The notes beneath the pieces were generated by a model. That model saw only the letters and a program-made list of their open reading frames with translations. It made no database searches and had not been told where the DNA came from. Source: DATLGD01 sp035540755 (lineage in GTDB: Bacteria; Actinomycetota; Actinomycetes; Mycobacteriales; SCTD01). From it: a DNA stretch of 14,329 bases. Made by a program: the position numbers and the translations under genes. Positions 13,286 through 14,329 of this stretch are shown here, piece by piece. The stretch's first letter is position 1. The number at the start of each line of letters is the position of its first letter. The stretch covers positions 1-14,329 of the forward strand of contig DATLGD010000010.1 of NCBI GenBank assembly GCA_035540755.1, given 5' to 3'.

Positions 13286-14248
13286 TCAACCGGCCAGCTG
13301 CCGGCGCGCCTGGTCGAGCACCCGCATGGTCGCGACGGTCTCCGACAGCGGCACGACCTCGCTCTGGGTGCGGCCCTCGCGCAGGCACCGCGCGACCTCC
13401 TCGAGCTCGCCGACGAAGCCGGCGCGGCGGTCCGCGATCTCGTGCGCCTCCGGCTCGGCGTCGCCGACCTGCACCACGAGCCGGGTCGGCGCGTAGAACG
13501 ACGGCGACAGCTCCGCCCAGCCGCGGGAGCCGAGGAGCACGGCGGTGGTCGGCATCCGGGTCAGCAGGGAGTGGCTGAGCACCGCGTGCGCACCGGAGTC
13601 GAAGGTCAGCAGCAGGCTGCTCTCGGCGTCGACACCCGTGCCGGCGAGACTCCCCCGCGCCGTCAGCCCGGCCGGGTCGCCGAGCATGCTCCGGGCGAGG
13701 TCGACGGTGTAGACGCCGAGGTCGAGCAGCGCCCCGCCGCCGAGCTCGGGCGCCCAGAGCCGACCGGCGGGGTCGTACGGCGCCGGGAAGCCGATCGAGG
13801 CCTGCAGCGAGCGGACCTCACCGAGGCCGCCGTGGCGCACGAGAGCGGCCAGCCGCCGCACGAGCGGGTTGAAGCGCGTCCACATGCCCTCCATGAGGAA
13901 GGCGCCGTGCTGGCCGGCGGCGCGCACCAGGCGCTCGGTCTCGGCCAGCGAGTGCGTCAGCGGCTTCTCGCACAGCACCGCCTTCCCGGCGGCGAGCGCG
14001 GCGACGACGACATCGGCGTGCTGGGCGTGCGGCGTCGCCACGTAGACGGCGTCGACGGCGTCGTCCTGCACCAGCTCCTCGTAGGAGCCGTAGGAGCGGG
14101 CTGCTCCGAGGTCGGCGGCGAGCGCTGCCGCCCGGCCGGCGTCGCGCGAGCCGACGGCCGCAACCGTCATCTCCGGGTGCTCGGCCACGACCGTGCCGAC
14201 CGTCCGGGCGATCCGGCCGGTGGCGGCGATGCCCCACCCCGTGCTCAT
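13286..14248 (-). CDS. Gfo/Idh/MocA family oxidoreductase (dihydrodiol/xylose dehydrogenase-like)
   Basis: NAD(P)-dependent dehydrogenase of 320 residues. It begins GWGIAATGRIARTV, an early Rossmann loop of the dihydrodiol dehydrogenase/D-xylose dehydrogenase subgroup. It has VLCEKPLTHS (E94-K95-P96, Lys being catalytic) and the subgroup hallmark LMEGMWTRFNPLV (M119-N127). GGGALLDLGVYTVDLA contains Y180, at the position of the catalytic tyrosine. It is a different subgroup from its downstream neighbour (Tyr in place of His, EKP in place of DKP), so the two are not a recent duplication. The ATG start overlaps the stop of an upstream gene in ATGA, with a GAAGAGGA-like ribosome binding site just before. 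A sugar aldose substrate such as xylose or glucose is plausible but unproven. Confidence 0.88.
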   Translation of the reverse strand: MSTGWGIAATGRIARTVGTVVAEHPEMTVAAVGSRDAGRAAALAADLGAARSYGSYEELVQDDAVDAVYVATPHAQHADVVVAALAAGKAVLCEKPLTHSLAETERLVRAAGQHGAFLMEGMWTRFNPLVRRLAALVRHGGLGEVRSLQASIGFPAPYDPAGRLWAPELGGGALLDLGVYTVDLARSMLGDPAGLTARGSLAGTGVDAESSLLLTFDSGAHAVLSHSLLTRMPTTAVLLGSRGWAELSPSFYAPTRLVVQVGDAEPEAHEIADRRAGFVGELEEVARCLREGRTQSEVVPLSETVATMRVLDQARRQLAG

Positions 14249-14329
14249 CCGTGCGTCCTCTTCCGGGCCGCCGCGTAGGCCGCCCGAACCGGCGTGCCGT
14301 CGCCGGAGGGCGCGTGCTCGGTCGAGTGC
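14245..14329 (-). CDS. 3' end of an unidentified gene, cut off by window
   Basis: A minus-strand frame open from the window edge to a TGA at 14247-14245 encodes 27 residues ending in TPVRAAYAAARKRTHG. Its stop overlaps the ATG of the following oxidoreductase in the 4-base ATGA arrangement typical of operons in this window. The piece is too short to name a family. If real, it is the first visible gene of the oxidoreductase unit. Confidence 0.5.
   Translation of the reverse strand, partial: HSTEHAPSGDGTPVRAAYAAARKRTHG

Overview
The window is very GC-rich and its reading frames show the strong third-position GC bias of a high-GC actinobacterium. A DUF222/HNH (13E12-type) protein, a TIGR03089 protein beside an LCP ligase, and candidate leaderless promoters all fit Actinobacteria. 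A Geodermatophilaceae-like host (Blastococcus/Modestobacter type) is my best guess, from general resemblance only. Genes fill almost all of the sequence. No gap exceeds about 165 bases, and I see no tRNA, rRNA, CRISPR array, insertion sequence or prophage.

Left part (1-4110): the 3' part of a DUF222/HNH endonuclease gene; a convergent small hypothetical gene; a DNA-3-methyladenine glycosylase (HhH-GPD family); and, divergent from it, acetoacetyl-CoA synthetase. The synthetase appears to be read from a leaderless promoter and is closed by a perfect 14-bp AT-rich hairpin that separates it from the next, convergent gene.

Middle part (4114-9098): a divergent pair of units around a 163-bp promoter region. 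Leftwards are mannose-1-phosphate guanylyltransferase (makes GDP-mannose) and a GT4 glycosyltransferase. Rightwards are an LCP (LytR-CpsA-Psr) cell-wall polymer ligase with an odd repetitive N-terminal tail and an overlapping TIGR03089 gene. The GMP/LCP/TIGR03089 grouping resembles the M. tuberculosis Rv3264c-Rv3268 neighbourhood, as I recall it, without the rhamnose genes that lie there between GMP and LCP.

Right part (9106-14329), all on the minus strand: the 3' end of an unidentified gene at the right edge, two adjacent Gfo/Idh/MocA oxidoreductases, then (after a hairpin and a candidate -10) two overlapping GT2 glycosyltransferases and UDP-galactopyranose mutase (glf). One GT2 has features of galactofuranosyltransferases.

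Together the middle and right parts look like a cell-envelope glycopolymer locus. Glf supplies UDP-galactofuranose, GMP supplies GDP-mannose, the three glycosyltransferases build the chain, and the LCP enzyme attaches the finished polymer to peptidoglycan. I do not see a wholly new system. The least understood parts are the TIGR03089 protein, the LCP N-terminal tail and the role of the paired oxidoreductases.
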